NCBI RefSeq assembly: GCF_027111295.1
Contig: NZ_CP114287.1
Span: 1,612,001-1,676,000, forward strand
Direction of reading: 5' to 3'
Source of the DNA: Flavobacterium gelatinilyticum
GTDB lineage: Bacteria > Bacteroidota > Bacteroidia > Flavobacteriales > Flavobacteriaceae
Length of the DNA: 64,000 nucleotides
Position numbers and translations under genes: made by a program
In this document: piece after piece, positions 61,469 through 64,000 of the stretch
How positions within the stretch are numbered: position 1 is the stretch's first letter
Layout: every line of letters begins with the position of its first letter
Notes under the pieces: model-generated
The model's input: only the letters and a program-made list of their open reading frames with translations
What the model was told of the DNA's origin: nothing
The model's database searches: none

Positions 61469-61530
61469 TTTTATCGGGAAAATTTAAATTTCGTTGTAAC
61501 AAAAATTAGTTCAACACTACTAATACTTTT

Positions 61531-62025
61531 ATGAGCGAAAATCTAGAACAGTCATTTGTTGCGCAGCTGCAGGCAAATCAGAATATAATCCACAAGATTT
61601 GTAGATTATATACTGCCGGCGAAGATGCTCACAAAGATTTGTTTCAGGAAATTACCATTCAGCTCTGGAAAGCTTATCCAAAATTTAGAGGCGACAGTAA
61701 GTTCTCTACCTGGACGTATCGTGTTGCTTTGAACACAGCCATTACACTATACCGAAAAACCAAAAGAACCATATCTACCGTAGATTATGAAAGTCATCAG
61801 CATTTTGTAAAAGATGTTGATTACAACTATGAAGAGGAAGAACAAATAAAATTGATGTATAAAGCCGTTTATCAGCTCAACGACATCGAAAAGGCATTAG
61901 TTTTTATGTATTTAGAAGATAAAGATTATCAGGAAATAGCCGAAACCCTAGGAATCAGTGAGGTGAATGCGCGCGTGAAGATGAACAGAATTAAAGGCAA
62001 GCTTAAAAAAATACTAAATCCTTAA
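61531..62025 (+). CDS. ECF-type RNA polymerase sigma factor
   Basis: 164 residues. Region 2 is DLFQEITIQLWKAYPKFRG and FSTWTYRVALNTAITLYRK, and region 4 is LNDIEKALVFMYLEDKDYQEIAETLGISEVNARVKMNR (cited in parts: DYQEIAETLG, SEVNARVKMNRIKGKL). The next gene starts 8 bp after its stop, the arrangement usual for a sigma factor and its membrane partner. Confidence 0.93.
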   Translation: MSENLEQSFVAQLQANQNIIHKICRLYTAGEDAHKDLFQEITIQLWKAYPKFRGDSKFSTWTYRVALNTAITLYRKTKRTISTVDYESHQHFVKDVDYNYEEEEQIKLMYKAVYQLNDIEKALVFMYLEDKDYQEIAETLGISEVNARVKMNRIKGKLKKILNP

Positions 62026-62033
62026 AAATTATT

Positions 62034-62666
62034 ATGAAAGAACTGGATTTACTAAAAAAAGACTGGAAAAAGAACTCGGATTCTTTTCAGCAAATTTCTG
62101 AAACAGAAATCTACAGAATGATTCACAAAAAATCATCTTCTATTGTAAAATGGATTTTGATTATCAGTATTCTGGAAATTTCATTTTGGACTTTTTCAAA
62201 TTTATTTATCAATACCGATGATGTTTTACGCAAAATAAATCATCCTGAAATTACGGTTACGCTTGAATATTTGACGTATTTAAATTATTTAGCCGGATTG
62301 ATTTTTGTCTTTATTTTCTATAAAAACTATACTACAATTTCAACTACTGTTGCTACCCGATCTTTAATGAGCGCCATTTTAAGAACCCGAAAAACGGTTC
62401 AGTATTACGTTTGGTATAATTTGGGAATGATTGTAGTTACCTCGATTTTAAGCTTCTTTATTGCTTTTGTCTACAATCCGGATATGGCATTTTTAAGAGA
62501 AAAATTAGCCTTAAACGGCAAAGCAATGCTCGCCACAATTGGAATTTTGATTCTTGTGATTCTTGGTTTCTTCGGGATGTTCTGGTGTTTCTACAGACTT
62601 ATTTACGGAACGCTTTTAAGAAGGTTATATGCGAATTATAAGGAGTTGAAGAAGATTGATTTTTAA
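62034..62666 (+). CDS. Four-helix membrane protein, probable partner of the ECF sigma factor
   Basis: 210 residues. A short cytosolic N-terminus (about 1-38; LDLLKKDWKKNSDSF) is followed by four hydrophobic segments (IVKWILIISILEISFWTF, YLNYLAGLIFVFIFY, WYNLGMIVVTSILSFFIAF, MLATIGILILVILGFFGMFW) and a basic tail. Tight coupling to the sigma gene suggests an anti-sigma or signal-relay role, but no zinc-binding anti-sigma motif (HxxxCxxC) is seen. Family not recognised. Confidence 0.7.
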   Translation: MKELDLLKKDWKKNSDSFQQISETEIYRMIHKKSSSIVKWILIISILEISFWTFSNLFINTDDVLRKINHPEITVTLEYLTYLNYLAGLIFVFIFYKNYTTISTTVATRSLMSAILRTRKTVQYYVWYNLGMIVVTSILSFFIAFVYNPDMAFLREKLALNGKAMLATIGILILVILGFFGMFWCFYRLIYGTLLRRLYANYKELKKIDF

Positions 62667-62689
62667 GGTGCCGTTTTTTATTAACTGAC

Positions 62690-62745
62690 AAAAACAACAA
62701 AGTAACGAAGGTTTAAACTTTAAACCTGAAACAAAAAAACTAAAA
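62690..62745. repeat. Dispersed AAACCTGAAAC element with palindrome
   Basis: It contains the 17-bp palindrome GGTTTAAACTTTAAACC (62710-62726) and the tail CCTGAAACAAAAAAACTAAAA, which matches the right end of the 12.3-kb element almost exactly. Confidence 0.6.
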
Positions 62746-62748
62746 TAA

Positions 62749-63558
62749 TTAATAATCCCATTGTCTCATTTTGTTCAGTTCTTCCTGAGCTTTTAGTTCT
62801 TCGGCCGGAATTACTTTTAAGAATGATGGATGCTGCTCAATTGCGTATTCTACTTTTTCTACAATTTCTTCGATTGTATCGTTTTCATAATCAATATCAA
62901 GAGGTTCTTTAATTATGAAAGACTGAAGAATATTTTTCTTTTTCATACGAAGCCCTTTTTTATCAAAAGAACGTCGGAAACCGTCTATAACGATAGGAAT
63001 TACGATTGGTTTATGCTGTTTAATAATATGTGCTGTTCCTTTACGCACGGGTTTAAACGATTTTGTAGTTCCCTGCGGAAATGTGATCACCCAGCCGTCT
63101 TCGAGTGCAATTCGGATATTTTCGGTATCATTTGGATTTACTTCGCGTTTTTCGGTTACATCAACCCCTTTTGCACGCCAGGTTCTTTCTACGGTAATAG
63201 CGCCTACATAAGCCAGAATTCTTGGCAGCAGTCCTGCCTGCATGGTTTCTTTGGCTGCTACATAGTAAATATTCATCTTAGGCTGCCATAGATAACCAAT
63301 ATTCTTAATAGTATCCTGACGTCCGCTTAAACTTGCGTTAAACACATGAAACATCGCCACTACATCAGCAAAATAAGTCTGATGATTTGATATAAACAAT
63401 ACATTACGGTCCGGGAGTGTTTTAATAATTTCAGATCCGTCAATCTGTAAATCATTAAACCCCCTATATCTTCGGTGGGTCATGGCTCCCAGAATTCGGA
63501 TTAACCATTTCTTGATGAATAATATATGTCCAAAAGGATTTCGTTTAAACAATCCCAT
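62749..63558 (-). CDS. PlsC-type 1-acyl-glycerol-3-phosphate acyltransferase
   Basis: 269 residues. The HX4D acyltransferase motif is present as SNHQTYFADV, and FPQGTTKSFKPVRKG takes the place of the phosphate-binding EGTR motif. PIVIPIVIDGFRRSF is the typical third block. There is no strong N-terminal helix, so it is probably membrane-associated. It transfers acyl chains to lysophosphatidic acid or a related glycerolipid; the exact acceptor is not certain because EGTR is changed to PQGTT. Confidence 0.88.
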   Translation of the reverse strand: MGLFKRNPFGHILFIKKWLIRILGAMTHRRYRGFNDLQIDGSEIIKTLPDRNVLFISNHQTYFADVVAMFHVFNASLSGRQDTIKNIGYLWQPKMNIYYVAAKETMQAGLLPRILAYVGAITVERTWRAKGVDVTEKREVNPNDTENIRIALEDGWVITFPQGTTKSFKPVRKGTAHIIKQHKPIVIPIVIDGFRRSFDKKGLRMKKKNILQSFIIKEPLDIDYENDTIEEIVEKVEYAIEQHPSFLKVIPAEELKAQEELNKMRQWDY

Positions 63559-63588
63559 AACGTTGTTTTTACATTTTTAGTTGAGTCG

Positions 63589-63596
63589 CAAACATA
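63589..63596 (-). promoter_or_regulatory. Predicted -7 box (TATGTTTG)
   Basis: An exact TAnnTTTG match on the minus strand, 31 bp before the PlsC-like start. Confidence 0.45.
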
Positions 63597-63683
63597 CAAA
63601 ATTTATTCGTTTAGCAATACTTTTATACAATCTCTGCAATAAATCATTATCACAATGATTATCAAATTGTTAATTTTATAAAT

Positions 63684-64000
63684 TTATAATTTTTGTTCAA
63701 AAGTAAGTTTTAATACATCTCTCAGCTCGCTTAAAATCATGGCTGTAGCGCCCCAGACGATATGATTCTGAATACTGAATGCCGGAACCAGAATGTCATT
63801 TCCATAAGAAGTTGACAACGTAGATTCGATAATTATCTCATCATCGAGAAAAACAGATAATGGCAGTTCAATAATGTCTGCTACTTCCCTTACATCAGGA
63901 TAAAATGAAAGTTCTTCTTTGGCAATTCCTAAAAAAGGATGCACCAAAAAATTACTCGGCGGAATATACATGGGTGTAAACTGTTTTATGACTTCTATTT
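63684..64000 (-). CDS. CoA pyrophosphatase (Nudix), 5' part outside window
   Basis: Only the C-terminal 105 or so residues are present; the frame stays open to the window edge (EVIKQFTP precedes the first Met). The visible part has FTPMYIPPSNFLVHPFLG, REVADIIELPLSVFLDD and IVWGATAMILSELRDVL, which match the C-terminal region of YeaB/NudL-type coenzyme A pyrophosphatases. The Nudix box itself lies outside. It ends just upstream of the PlsC-like promoter on the same strand. Confidence 0.8.
   Translation of the reverse strand, partial: IEVIKQFTPMYIPPSNFLVHPFLGIAKEELSFYPDVREVADIIELPLSVFLDDEIIIESTLSTSYGNDILVPAFSIQNHIVWGATAMILSELRDVLKLTFEQKL

Noticed and set aside
62830..63291. A 153-codon plus-strand frame
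   Set aside because: It lies wholly opposite the PlsC-like gene and is rich in Phe/Cys/Asn, as expected for the reverse of a real gene.
1..64000. CRISPR arrays, tRNA or rRNA genes, IS elements, prophage
   Set aside because: No regularly spaced repeats, cloverleaf-like sequences, transposase, integrase or phage structural genes were recognised in any gap or frame.

Overview
The window looks like a chromosomal segment of a Flavobacterium-type Bacteroidota (Flavobacteriaceae). The evidence is low GC, A-rich leaders without Shine-Dalgarno sequences, repeated matches to the Bacteroidota -7 promoter box TAnnTTTG, a SusC/SusD polysaccharide locus, a short flavobacterial sigma factor, many lipoproteins with a Cys soon after a short hydrophobic leader, and a capnine/serine-palmitoyl-transferase-type enzyme. 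No rRNA, tRNA, CRISPR array, IS element or prophage was recognised.

Layout. 1-15 kb: housekeeping and small accessory genes. These are a 5'-truncated DEAD-box helicase, a periplasmic lactonase-like propeller, a BatA-type membrane protein, a dihydroorotase-like protein that has lost its metal ligands, an esterase with an acyltransferase gene apparently inserted at its 3' end, an isochorismatase-fold hydrolase, a PhnP-like metallo-hydrolase, a conserved 486-residue protein, Bcp peroxiredoxin, an endonuclease III without its Fe-S cysteines and a TPR protein. 15-16 kb: a sigma-70 factor followed by an easily missed 47-codon gene. 16.3-28.1 kb: a beta-glucan (probably laminarin-type) utilisation locus on the minus strand, in transcription order membrane regulator, SusC, SusD, glycan-binding lipoprotein, PKD-GH16 lipoprotein, GH16. 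28.3-31 kb: uvrA. 31.7-37.3 kb: a minus-strand surface-glycan group (YfhO, glycosyltransferase, flippase).

40.7-50.8 kb holds a probable capnine/sphingoid-base synthase and then a nitrite/nitric oxide module. On the plus strand are copper nitrite reductase NirK with a fused cytochrome c domain, a NirV-like protein and a SCO-like copper chaperone. On the minus strand are a histidine-rich membrane protein, the Fe-S repair protein Ric, quinol nitric oxide reductase, an azurin-like cupredoxin and a three-cysteine Rrf2 (NsrR-type) regulator. The pathway in the window runs nitrite to NO to N2O; nosZ is not present. The most interesting signal is a shared 24-bp inverted repeat, ATAAAAGAyA-N4-TrTCTTTTAT. 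It is perfect upstream of nirK and of the NO reductase gene and degenerate upstream of the rrf2 gene itself, where it covers the -33 element. It looks like the operator of a self-regulated NO-responsive regulon.

50.9-64 kb: a NYN/LOTUS protein, an FMN-dependent glutamate-synthase-like protein, two paralogous lipoproteins, RdgB, a second DEAD-box helicase with an RGG-like tail, a carboxypeptidase-regulatory-like protein whose start codon lies inside a strong hairpin, PepD, a DUF3810 putative metalloprotease, an ECF sigma factor with a membrane partner, a PlsC-type acyltransferase and a truncated CoA pyrophosphatase. Intergenic gaps carry several families of dispersed inverted or heptad repeats.
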